Assembly: GCF_900094565.1 (NCBI RefSeq)
Contig: NZ_FMAF01000006.1
Location: 183,422 to 247,421 of the forward strand
Direction: 5' to 3'
Length of the DNA stretch: 64,000 nt
DNA from: Martinezella lusitana
GTDB lineage: Bacteria; Pseudomonadota; Alphaproteobacteria; Rhizobiales; Rhizobiaceae
Below are positions 16,871 to 25,052 of the stretch, one piece after another; the stretch's first letter is position 1, and each line of letters opens with the position of its first letter. Both the position numbers and the translations under genes were made by a program. The notes under the pieces are model-generated. The model searched no databases. It saw only the letters and a list, made by a program, of their open reading frames with translations, and was not told where the DNA came from.

Positions 16871-17767
16871 TCAGCCTCGCTGTCCGGCTCCCCGCACCAT
16901 GCTGCCCCATGCGCCCGGTGCGATGCCGAAGGCTTTCTTGAAATGCCGCGTCAGATGGCTCTGATCGGCAAAACCGGTCGCGGCGGCAACCTCGGCGATC
17001 GACTCGCCGTTGCCGATCATCACCTTCGCCTGCTGCAGCCGCCGCATCAGCAGGAAGCGGTGCGGACTGGTCGCGAAGGCGGCGCGGAAATGCCGCGCGA
17101 GCGCAAAACGGTCGAGGCCGGTGATGCGCTCGAGTTCCTGTGAACGCACGTCGCGCGTGACATGCGCCTCGAGATAGTCCCGCGCTGCCTTCGCCTGCCC
17201 CCAGGCGATGCTGCCCAACGGCCTCTGTGGCAAGCGCGCATGCTGCACGAGGCCGTCAGCAAGGCGGGAGACGAAATCGTCGACAAAGAGCTCATCCAGT
17301 TCGCGATCGAGCTCGCCGAGTGCCGCCAGCAGCAGACCGGCAAGGCGGTTGTCCTCAATGACGGGTTCGTCGACGAAGGGCAGCCCGATACGGGCAGCCG
17401 CCAGGCATTGAAACAGCACGGAAGGCTCCAGATAGAGCATGCGGTAGACGAGGCCGTCATCGGTTGCAGCACCGCCATCATGCAGTTCGTCCGGATGGAG
17501 GACGATCACCCGCCCCGGCAGGCTATTGCGCTGCTCGCCACGATAACGAAAGGTCTGCACGCCGCGCATGGTGACACCAAGCGCATAGGTATCGTGCCGA
17601 TGCAGTTCGAAGGCATCGCCGCGAAACTGTGCCTGGATGCGCTCGATACCCGGATAGGGGGGCGCCGACAGGATGCGGTTCGCCTCTGGCGTCACGCACA
17701 AACGTTCAAGACGCTCGAAGGTCTCTACGGCTACATCCCCGCGCAATGTCCCATGTCCAGACTGCAT
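16871..17767 (-). CDS. AraC-family transcriptional regulator
   Basis: 298-residue regulator from the ATG at 17767. An N-terminal cupin-like sensor domain (about 50-140, ELHRHDTYALGVTMRGVQTF and VIVLHPDELHDG) is followed by a C-terminal double helix-turn-helix (about 190-290) with ITGLDRFALARHFRAAFATS and ATGFADQSHLTRHFKKAFGI. The frame continues 32 codons upstream, but that would run across the start of the divergent DUF2000 gene, so 17767 or a later codon is likelier. Only 14 bp separate the two divergent start codons. It could control the DUF2000 gene, itself or the convergent transporter operon. Confidence 0.9.
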   Translation of the reverse strand: MQSGHGTLRGDVAVETFERLERLCVTPEANRILSAPPYPGIERIQAQFRGDAFELHRHDTYALGVTMRGVQTFRYRGEQRNSLPGRVIVLHPDELHDGGAATDDGLVYRMLYLEPSVLFQCLAAARIGLPFVDEPVIEDNRLAGLLLAALGELDRELDELFVDDFVSRLADGLVQHARLPQRPLGSIAWGQAKAARDYLEAHVTRDVRSQELERITGLDRFALARHFRAAFATSPHRFLLMRRLQQAKVMIGNGESIAEVAAATGFADQSHLTRHFKKAFGIAPGAWGSMVRGAGQRG

Positions 17768-17781
17768 GAAAGTGACCACCA

Positions 17782-18189
17782 ATGTTCGATACCAAAATCG
17801 CCATCGTTCTGCGAAACGATCTTCAATCCTGGCAAAAGCTGAATGTGACCGCGTTCCTGACAAGCGGCATTGCCGGACAAAGTCCGGAAATCATCGGCGA
17901 ACCCTATCGCGATCGTGCCGGCAACGTCTACAACGCATTATCGATCCAGCCGATCATCGTCCTCTCGGCCAATGAAGACAGCATCGCGACCATCCATCGC
18001 CGCTCGCTGGAACGCGGCGTCACTTCTTCGCTATTCATCGAGGAGATGTTCGCGACCGGTCACGACGTCGCCAATCGCGCCGTTTTCTCCGAATTCGCTC
18101 CTGAAGATGCCAAGGTCGTCGGCATCGCGATCCGCGCCGACAAGAAGATCGTCGACAAGATCACCAAGGGTGCAAGCATGCACGCGTGA
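17782..18189 (+). CDS. DUF2000 family protein
   Basis: 135-residue soluble protein of unknown function. The N-terminus MFDTKIAIVLRNDLQSWQKL is typical for DUF2000, which resembles the peptidyl-tRNA-hydrolase-2-like fold, and fixes the start at 17782. Later features are AFLTSGIAGQSPEIIGEPY and FATGHDVANRAV. No catalytic role can be assigned. It is divergent from an AraC regulator only 14 bp away, a pairing common for DUF2000 genes next to transcription factors, as far as I recall. Confidence 0.8.
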   Translation: MFDTKIAIVLRNDLQSWQKLNVTAFLTSGIAGQSPEIIGEPYRDRAGNVYNALSIQPIIVLSANEDSIATIHRRSLERGVTSSLFIEEMFATGHDVANRAVFSEFAPEDAKVVGIAIRADKKIVDKITKGASMHA

Positions 18190-18209
18190 TAAAAGCGCGC
18201 AAGCAAAAC

Positions 18210-18231
18210 GGCCGGGTCGTGAGACCCGGCC
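18210..18231 (-). terminator. Intrinsic terminator between DUF2000 and the OmpA-like gene
   Basis: Perfect 9-bp stem GGCCGGGTC/GACCCGGCC with a 4-base loop. On the minus strand it is followed by GTTTTGC, so it best terminates the OmpA-like gene. It may also act on the convergent DUF2000 transcript. Confidence 0.7.
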
Positions 18232-18248
18232 GCACTGGTTGAAAAGAC

Positions 18249-18917
18249 TCAGCCGTTTTGGGTGATCGGTGCGATCTGGATCTCGACGCGGCGGTTCTGG
18301 GCGCGGCCAGCTTCGTTTGCATTGGACGCGACCGGCTGCGACGGGCCGAAGCCGATGGCGGACATGCGGCGCTGGTCGATGCCCTGGCTGCCGAGGTAGG
18401 AGGCAACCGAGCCGGCACGGCGCTCGGACAGATCCTGGTTATGCTGCAGGCTACCGGTCGAATCCGTGTGGCCGTTGACGTCGATCAGCGTACGATTGAA
18501 CTTGCGCAGGACGATGGCGACGGAATTGAGGGTCGCAAAGAACTCCGGCTTGATCGCATCCTGGTCGACATCGAAGGTGATCGCCGACGGCATGTTCAGG
18601 ATGATGCGGTCACCCGCGCGGGTAACCGAAACCCCGGTGCCCTGCAGCTGCGCGCGCAGCTCCGATTCCTGCTGATCCATATAGTTGCCGATGCCGGCAC
18701 CTGCGAGCGCACCGACGCCGGCGCCGATCAGCGCGGCATTGCGGCGCGAAGCCGGGGAATGACCGATGAGAAGACCGGCAACCGCACCGACGCCGGCACC
18801 GAGTGCTGCACCGCCCGCCGTATTGGACACCTTCTGCTCGCCCGTATAGGGGTCAGTCGTGGTGCATGCATTCAAAAAACCTGCCGCTAGGGCAAGGATG
18901 GCAATTTTCTTGATCAT
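18249..18917 (-). CDS. OmpA-family outer-membrane lipoprotein with glycine zipper
   Basis: 222-residue lipoprotein. The signal peptide is MIKKIAILALAAGFLNAC, with the lipobox Cys at residue 18. A Gly/Ala-rich glycine-zipper segment (about 35-85: GGAALGAGVGAVAGLLIG, then AALIGAGVGALAGAGIG) may insert in a membrane. The C-terminal OmpA domain (about 110-215) binds peptidoglycan, with VNGHTDSTGSLQHNQDLSERRA and the final NRRVEIQI. This arrangement matches YiaD-type proteins. The open frame runs 57 codons further upstream, but the ATG at 18917 starts a proper signal peptide and has GGAG upstream. Confidence 0.92.
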   Translation of the reverse strand: MIKKIAILALAAGFLNACTTTDPYTGEQKVSNTAGGAALGAGVGAVAGLLIGHSPASRRNAALIGAGVGALAGAGIGNYMDQQESELRAQLQGTGVSVTRAGDRIILNMPSAITFDVDQDAIKPEFFATLNSVAIVLRKFNRTLIDVNGHTDSTGSLQHNQDLSERRAGSVASYLGSQGIDQRRMSAIGFGPSQPVASNANEAGRAQNRRVEIQIAPITQNG

Positions 18918-19112
18918 AGAATCGTCGCTCTCCGGTTCGATGGCCGCAGCAGATATGAAGCATTGCGGCAATATGATGAAGAGAAATCTTATCCGGACCT
19001 TTGTCCCCTGTGCATAGCGCAAAGGCACAGCTTTTGCGGAAACCAATCGCCGCCCGCGATCTGCGGGGCTGACATCAACCCGTTTCACCCCGCTGCGGCG
19101 TAGGCCCGACAG

Positions 19113-20126
19113 TCAGAGATTCTGGAAGAGCTGCAAAACCGTATTGTAGCTCGCATTGGCGATCGAAAGCGATTGCAGCCCGAGCTGCTGCTGGGTCTGC
19201 AACGCTAATACCTTGCTCGACTGCTGTTCCATATTGGCATCCACGAGCTTGCCGACGCCGCTCGTCAACGAATCGCTGAGATTGCCGGCGAACTGGCTCT
19301 GAAGGTTGATGCGTGTCTCCAGGGAGCCGAAGGCCGAGCCGATCGTATTGAGCTGCTGCAACATCGCCGTAACTGTATTGACCATATCGACGATAGCGCC
19401 CTTCGTCGTATTCGCATCGAGTGAAATTTCCACCTGGCCGCTCGTGTCGCCATTCTTGCTGTCGATCAGTACATAGTTCTTCGCTGCCGCGGCATCCGTC
19501 GCAAAGGCCGTCGAGGTCAGCACGCCGTAGCCGCCGGTTCCACTCGACTGATCATCGATCAGGTATCGCGCATCCGCTGGGACGATGGTGCCTCCCGTCG
19601 ATGCCACGCCCTCGTAGTTCAGCATGCCGATCGAAATGCTTCCGTTGGTGTGGCGGATGAGAGAGCCCGGCACCTGGTGCGGCTCTGTCGGGTCTTCGCC
19701 GTCCTGCAATACGATCCAGTTGACGCCGTTGAAGCTTGCCGACTCCCCGACGCTTCGAAGCTGCTGCTTGAGTTCGGTAATCTCGTCATTGAGCTTCGTC
19801 TTGTCGACGCTCGTCTCAAAGGCGCTGACAAGCTTCGTTCGGATCTGCGTCACGATGTCGATTGCACTGCTGACGCCCGTGGAGGCGGTGCTGACCGTGG
19901 ATGCGGCAAGGCCAAGCGCATCATGCACCGCCGAAATGGCGCCGACATCGGTGCGAGTCAGAGTCGAAATTTTCCAGTATGTAGCGTCGTCCTTCACCGT
20001 CTGCACACGCAGACCGGACGACATCTGCCGTTCGGCATTGTTCAGTTTGACCTGGGTGTCCCTCAGCACTTCCAGCGCTGTATTCACAGAGGGACTGACC
20101 CTGATGAAAGTCGAAAAAATACTCAC
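19113..20126 (-). CDS. Flagellin
   Basis: 337-residue filament protein with both conserved ends. The N-terminal D0/D1 part is SVNTALEVLRDTQVKLNNAE followed by MSSGLRVQTVKDDATYW. The C-terminal part is VDANMEQQSSKVLALQTQQQ followed by LGLQSLSIANASYN. The middle is variable, as expected for the exposed domain. The first residues (MSIFSTFIRV) differ from the usual MTSINTN-like start. Translation probably starts at the GTG at 20126, with GGAG upstream. No other flagellar gene is present in the window, so this is a stand-alone flagellin, probably one of several paralogues. Confidence 0.92.
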   Translation of the reverse strand: MSIFSTFIRVSPSVNTALEVLRDTQVKLNNAERQMSSGLRVQTVKDDATYWKISTLTRTDVGAISAVHDALGLAASTVSTASTGVSSAIDIVTQIRTKLVSAFETSVDKTKLNDEITELKQQLRSVGESASFNGVNWIVLQDGEDPTEPHQVPGSLIRHTNGSISIGMLNYEGVASTGGTIVPADARYLIDDQSSGTGGYGVLTSTAFATDAAAAKNYVLIDSKNGDTSGQVEISLDANTTKGAIVDMVNTVTAMLQQLNTIGSAFGSLETRINLQSQFAGNLSDSLTSGVGKLVDANMEQQSSKVLALQTQQQLGLQSLSIANASYNTVLQLFQNL

Positions 20127-20376
20127 GGCACACGAACTCCGGACGCAACAATACGCAACAAATACAATGAGACATTGGAACCTTGCCGCGGGCGCTCATG
20201 CGCGCGGGCCGAGAGTGTCGGCAAACGGGAAGCCAGGCAAAAACAACACCTGAACTCCGGCGGTTACAGGTCACTATCATTAGCAAACATGCTTAATAAA
20301 CAGCTAATCGTAACACATGATTTGCCATAAATAAGCGCAGAAGCTGCAGCGGGCGCAACTCACCCGTGCTCGACCT

Positions 20377-23300
20377 TCATTCCGCAGCACGGAGATCGGC
20401 CAGTTTCGCGCGGAGCGCCGCGTCCGACATTTCCTCATGCAGGCGTTGCTCCTCATGTGTCTGCGGCTTGGCGAAGCGGGCAATAAGGAGATAGGCGACG
20501 GGCGTGATGTAAAGCGTCACCAGGGTCGCGAAACCAAGCCCGCCGACGATCACCCAGCCCAGTGCTATGCGCGCTTCCGCGCCCGCGCCTTCGGCAAACA
20601 CCAGCGGCACGCCACCGAGGATGGTCGCAATCATGGTCATCATGACGGGACGTAGGCGGAGCGCGCAGGCCTTTTCGATTGCTTCGCGCACGCCCTCGCC
20701 CTTGTCGCGAAGCTGGTTGGCGAATTCCACGATCAGTATCCCGTTCTTCGCCATCACGCCGACAAGCAGCACCAGCCCAATCTGGCTGTAGATGTTGAGG
20801 CTCGAACCGGTGATGACAAGCGCGAAAACGGCACAGGCAAGGCCAAGCGGCACCGTGGACATGATGATCAGCGACGACAGCACGCTTTCGAACTGCGCAG
20901 CAAGCACCAGGAAGATGATGACGATGGCAAAGCCGAAGGTCAGCGCCATGCCGCTGGAATTCTCCTCCAGCGTTGCCGCTTCCGCCAACGGCATCAACCG
21001 CGCGCCAGGCGGCAATAGCGGTGCCGCGATCCTGGTCACCTCCTCGACGGCTTGGCCGAGCGACATGCCGTTCTTGAGGCCGGCGGTGATCGCAACCGAC
21101 GCAAGCTGCTGCTCGCGGGTCAGCTGCGGCGCAACAGCATTCTCCTTCAAGGATGCGATAACCGACATCGGCACGATCTTGCCGTCGCCGGTCTTCAAAT
21201 AGACGTTCTCAAGATCGGTCGGATCGTCGATCGGGCGCATCGTCGAGGTCAGCAGCACCGGATAGGACTCGCCGGCGACGAAGACATCGACCACGGAACG
21301 CCCTTCAAGCAGCGACTGCAGCGCGACCGAAAGACCTGTAATATCGACCCCGAGATCGGAAGCGCGCTCGCGATCGATGGCGACGGAAACCTGGGCCTGG
21401 GTCGGTTCGTTGTTAAGACGCGGCGTGTCGAACTGGCCCGTTGCATCGAGCGCCTGCACCAGTTTCAGTGCCGATTCGGTCAGCGCCTCATGATTATTGC
21501 CGATAAGCGCCATCTGCACGCCACTGCCGGCGCCGCGAATGCGCAGGCTGTTGGCCTGAATAACGTTGCCGCGCAGGGCCGGCACATTTGCCGTGGCGCG
21601 GTTGATGTCGGAAACGATGTCCTGCTGCGTGCGATGACGTTCGCTCCATGGCGCCAGGGTCAGCACCATGAAACCGCTATTCTTCTGGCCGTTCATGCCG
21701 GAGATTGCGTAGATATTGCGGATATCGCCGCTATCCATCAGCGGCTGCAGCCGCTCCTCGACGCGCTGCAATTGATCCTTCGTGTAATCGAGACCCGCCC
21801 CCTGCGGCGTGGTCAGGCGAAGCATGACCATGGCCCGGTCTTCGTTTGGCGTCAGTTCGCTTTTGACATTCATGAATGCCAAGACGGCGGCAGCCGAGAA
21901 CAGGGCGCAGAAGACGATGACCACAAGCGGTCCATTGAGACAGGCCCGCAGCGTCCGACGATAGACGGTGGCAAACAGCTCGCCGAAACGGCCGAGCATG
22001 CCGTGATCCTCGCGCATCTCCTTGGTGAGCATGCGCGACGCGAGCATGGGGCAAAGCGTCAATGCCACGATCGACGACAGGCCGACGGAGAAGGCAAGCA
22101 CGAAGCCGAACTCGCGGAACAGGCCGCCCACCTGCCCCGGCAGGAACGACAGCGGAATGAACACCGCAGCAAGCGTGGCCGTCGTCGCAATGACGGCGAA
22201 GAAGACTTCGCGCGTGCCGAGCACGGCGGCGGCCCGCGGCCCGATTTTCTCGGCCCTGCGACGGACGATGTTTTCCAGCACGACGATGGCGTCGTCGACC
22301 ACGAGGCCGGTGGCAAGCACGATCGCCAGCAGCGTCAGGATATTGACCGAGAAACCGACCATGTAGAGCGCGGCGAGCGTACCCGTCAGCGCCACCGGCA
22401 TGGTGACGACCGGGATCAGCGTTGCCCGCCAGTCTCTGAGGAAGAGGTAGATAACGACGGTGACGATCAGCGCGGAAAGGATGAGCGCCAGCACGACCTC
22501 GTGGATCGCTCCCTGAATGAACACGGCATCGTCGCTGGTGATGACGATACGCGTCCCCTCGGGCAGTGACTTCGAAAGTTGCGCGACAACAGACTTCACG
22601 CCTTCCGAGATATTGAGCGTATTCGACTGCGCCTGACGAATAATGCCGAGGCCGATCCCCTGCACGCCGTTGGAGCGCAGCGCGGTCGTCCCGTCGCGCG
22701 GACCGAGCGTTACGGTAGCGACATCGGAAAGCCGCACACGGTCCTTGACCATCAGCCGCGCAAAATCCTCCGGCGTCTGCAGCGCAGCCGTAGCGCGCAC
22801 GACTATATCCTGACGGGCGCTTTTCAGCGACCCCGCCGGCACGTCGAGCGCGGCCGTCGCAAGCGCGGTCGTCAGATCGCCGATCGTCAATCCTCGCCCC
22901 GCCAGCGCTGCCTGATCGACATCGATCCGGAAGACTTTCTCCTGATCGCCGTAAAGCTCGACATCGGCAACGCCTTCGACCGAAGCCAGCCGGTCGGTAA
23001 TCTCCTTGTCGACGAGCTGCGTCAGGTCGTCCATCGTCAACGTGCTGGAGGTTACGGCAAGGCGCATGATCGGCTGCGAATCCGAATCCGCCTTGACGAT
23101 CTGCGGCGCATCGGCCTGATCGGGCAATTGCTCGGTGATGCGGCCGATGGCATCGCGGACGTCGTTGGCGGCGACCGAGAGATCCGTGGCGTCGGAGAAC
23201 TCCAGCGTCACCCTGCTCTGTCCGAAGGACGAGCTGGAGGAGACCGATTTCAGACCGCTGACGCGAGCGACAGCACCTTCGATGACCTTGGTCAGCTCCT

Positions 23301-23532
23301 GATCCACCGTCTGCGGCGACGCGCCGTCGAATACGGTTCGCACCGTGACGACGGGACGGTCGACATCCGGCAGCTCACGCACCTCGACCCCGACATAAGC
23401 GGCAAGGCCGGCAACGACCAACAGCGTATTGAAAACCAGCGCCAGGATCGGCCGGCGCACGAAAAGCGCGGTGAAGGACTGCTTGCCCGAACCCGCGCCG
23501 GCTTCCTTCATCTCATCGCCCTGCCCCGTCAT
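20377..23532 (-). CDS. RND multidrug efflux transporter, AcrB/MexB-like inner-membrane pump
   Basis: 1051-residue proton-driven exporter subunit, normal RND length. There is one N-terminal membrane helix (FVRRPILALVFNTLLVVAGL), a large periplasmic loop, helices 2-6 with the proton-relay Asp pair in GLVVDDAIVVLENI, a second large loop, and helices 8-12 (GVMAKNGILIVEFANQLRDK). ELPDVDRPVVTVRTVFDGAS is typical of the HAE-1 group. It is translationally coupled to the adaptor gene upstream by a 4-base ATGA overlap. No outer-membrane channel gene is in the operon, so the pump likely uses a shared TolC. Substrate is unknown. Confidence 0.93.
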   Translation of the reverse strand: MTGQGDEMKEAGAGSGKQSFTALFVRRPILALVFNTLLVVAGLAAYVGVEVRELPDVDRPVVTVRTVFDGASPQTVDQELTKVIEGAVARVSGLKSVSSSSSFGQSRVTLEFSDATDLSVAANDVRDAIGRITEQLPDQADAPQIVKADSDSQPIMRLAVTSSTLTMDDLTQLVDKEITDRLASVEGVADVELYGDQEKVFRIDVDQAALAGRGLTIGDLTTALATAALDVPAGSLKSARQDIVVRATAALQTPEDFARLMVKDRVRLSDVATVTLGPRDGTTALRSNGVQGIGLGIIRQAQSNTLNISEGVKSVVAQLSKSLPEGTRIVITSDDAVFIQGAIHEVVLALILSALIVTVVIYLFLRDWRATLIPVVTMPVALTGTLAALYMVGFSVNILTLLAIVLATGLVVDDAIVVLENIVRRRAEKIGPRAAAVLGTREVFFAVIATTATLAAVFIPLSFLPGQVGGLFREFGFVLAFSVGLSSIVALTLCPMLASRMLTKEMREDHGMLGRFGELFATVYRRTLRACLNGPLVVIVFCALFSAAAVLAFMNVKSELTPNEDRAMVMLRLTTPQGAGLDYTKDQLQRVEERLQPLMDSGDIRNIYAISGMNGQKNSGFMVLTLAPWSERHRTQQDIVSDINRATANVPALRGNVIQANSLRIRGAGSGVQMALIGNNHEALTESALKLVQALDATGQFDTPRLNNEPTQAQVSVAIDRERASDLGVDITGLSVALQSLLEGRSVVDVFVAGESYPVLLTSTMRPIDDPTDLENVYLKTGDGKIVPMSVIASLKENAVAPQLTREQQLASVAITAGLKNGMSLGQAVEEVTRIAAPLLPPGARLMPLAEAATLEENSSGMALTFGFAIVIIFLVLAAQFESVLSSLIIMSTVPLGLACAVFALVITGSSLNIYSQIGLVLLVGVMAKNGILIVEFANQLRDKGEGVREAIEKACALRLRPVMMTMIATILGGVPLVFAEGAGAEARIALGWVIVGGLGFATLVTLYITPVAYLLIARFAKPQTHEEQRLHEEMSDAALRAKLADLRAAE

Positions 23533-24695
23533 TGCGTGATGACCTCCGAGGCCTGGGCGACATCGCGCGCAAACCGAACGTCGCCGCCTTCGGTCACACG
23601 CTGCAATCCTTCGATGACGATGAGATCGCCATCGCGAAGATCACCCTTGACCAAGACGGCATCCGGATTGCGCTGCACGATGCTGACACGCACCTTCGAC
23701 GACTTGCCGTCGGCAACGCGCCATACATGCGCGCCCTCTCCGTCCCACTGCACCGCAAGCGGATCGACGGAGGGATAGGTTTCGCCGGAGAAGCGCATGC
23801 CGACATTGAAGGACATGCCGGCCCGCAGCTCATCGGCGGCGTTGTCGATGCGGGCGCGCACGCGCAAGGTCCGGCTGGCGCCATCGATACGATTGTCCAC
23901 CGCCTCGACCACACCGGCGAAGACGCGCCCCGGCAGCGCAACCGATGTCGCTTCCGCCGGTTGATTGACCTTGACCGTATTGGCGAAGCGTTCCGGCACC
24001 CAATAGTCCACCAGGATCTCGGAGCGGTCGTCCAGTGTCACGATGCTGGTCGTCGTCGTCACGTTGTCGCCGACGACGACCGGCACGATCCCGACGATGC
24101 CGTCGATCGGCGCAACGATATCGCGGCGCTTCAAGGCGAGTTCCGCCGATTGCAGCGCCAGCTTGGCCCCCTGCTCGACGATCTCGGCATCGAAGACATC
24201 CATGCGCGACACGCTGGACTTGATATTGCGATAGAGCTGGGATTTCTCGGATGCGCTCCTCAGCGCTACTTCCGCCTGGCCGCGAGCGATGACCTGCTCG
24301 TCATCGTCGAGGCGGGCCAACACCTGTCCCTGCTTTATCCGATCGCCGGACTTGATGAGGATTTCCCGGATCGTGCCGGCTGCCTGCGGCATGACGACGA
24401 CCGAACGAATGGCGTCGCCTGTACCGATGGCGCTGAGGCGGTCATTGACGATGCCGCCGACCACCGGCTCCGTAACGACGAGCGGCACATTCTGGCCGCG
24501 GCGTGCACCGCCATTGGCAGCACTAGCCTGCTTCTCGCCAGTGTCGCTCTTGCCGGGCGCAACAACCGCCACCACGGCTTCTGGAACGCCAGCTCCCCGC
24601 AACAGGCCAGCTGCGCCCGGCACGAAGGCCACGGCGGCGGCAAGACCTGCCACCAGCAAGAAAAAACACAAGGAAAGCTGCTTCCAGGCGGTCAT
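23529..24695 (-). CDS. RND efflux periplasmic adaptor (membrane-fusion protein)
   Basis: 388-residue adaptor linking the RND pump to an outer-membrane channel. It has an N-terminal membrane segment (about 7-31, LCFFLLVAGLAAAVAFVPGAA) without a lipobox. Then comes a lipoyl half-motif (MPQAAGTIREILIKSGDRI), a short helical hairpin, the second lipoyl half (DIVAPIDGIVGIVPVVVGD) and beta-barrel and membrane-proximal domains (YWVPERFANTVKVNQPA). It is first in a two-gene operon with the pump. No TetR/MarR-type regulator is adjacent. It is divergent from uvrD across about 360 bp. Confidence 0.92.
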   Translation of the reverse strand: MTAWKQLSLCFFLLVAGLAAAVAFVPGAAGLLRGAGVPEAVVAVVAPGKSDTGEKQASAANGGARRGQNVPLVVTEPVVGGIVNDRLSAIGTGDAIRSVVVMPQAAGTIREILIKSGDRIKQGQVLARLDDDEQVIARGQAEVALRSASEKSQLYRNIKSSVSRMDVFDAEIVEQGAKLALQSAELALKRRDIVAPIDGIVGIVPVVVGDNVTTTTSIVTLDDRSEILVDYWVPERFANTVKVNQPAEATSVALPGRVFAGVVEAVDNRIDGASRTLRVRARIDNAADELRAGMSFNVGMRFSGETYPSVDPLAVQWDGEGAHVWRVADGKSSKVRVSIVQRNPDAVLVKGDLRDGDLIVIEGLQRVTEGGDVRFARDVAQASEVITQ

Positions 24696-25052
24696 GCACG
24701 TCTCCGGCTCGTTGTGTCAGAGGCGATGAAATCGCGTCGTCGGTTTGGCATGGCCTCGTCGCGTCAAGCGCGCTTGCCGAGGCCAAGTTCGGGTTGGCTT
24801 CATAACGCACGATTGTGCCCGATTTTCTGCAATATCGTTTTTTTATACATATGCGGCAAGCTTTGCCGCAGACTATGACAAAGTTGTAATATTTCCGCAG
24901 ACAACGAGGCGTTTCATTCGCACTCCCACATCTCCCGTTCAGATGCGGGAACAGCCTCCCCGTTACCTGCTTTACCTGTGAATGTGCACTTTTTGTTCTA
25001 TTTTCAGCCCGTTTCTTTTGCCTTTCAGGGTAGAATCATTACATTGGGCCAC
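24696..25052. other. Intergenic region between efflux operon and uvrD
   Basis: About 357 bp separating divergent genes, AT-rich in the middle (24830-24910). It must hold both promoters. I found no convincing operator palindrome and no credible small gene. Confidence 0.5.

Noticed and set aside
21052..22569. 505-codon open frame on the plus strand inside the RND pump gene
   Set aside because: Antisense to a clear RND transporter; composition (His/Arg/Asp/Gln-rich, no hydrophobic pattern) is typical of a codon-bias shadow.
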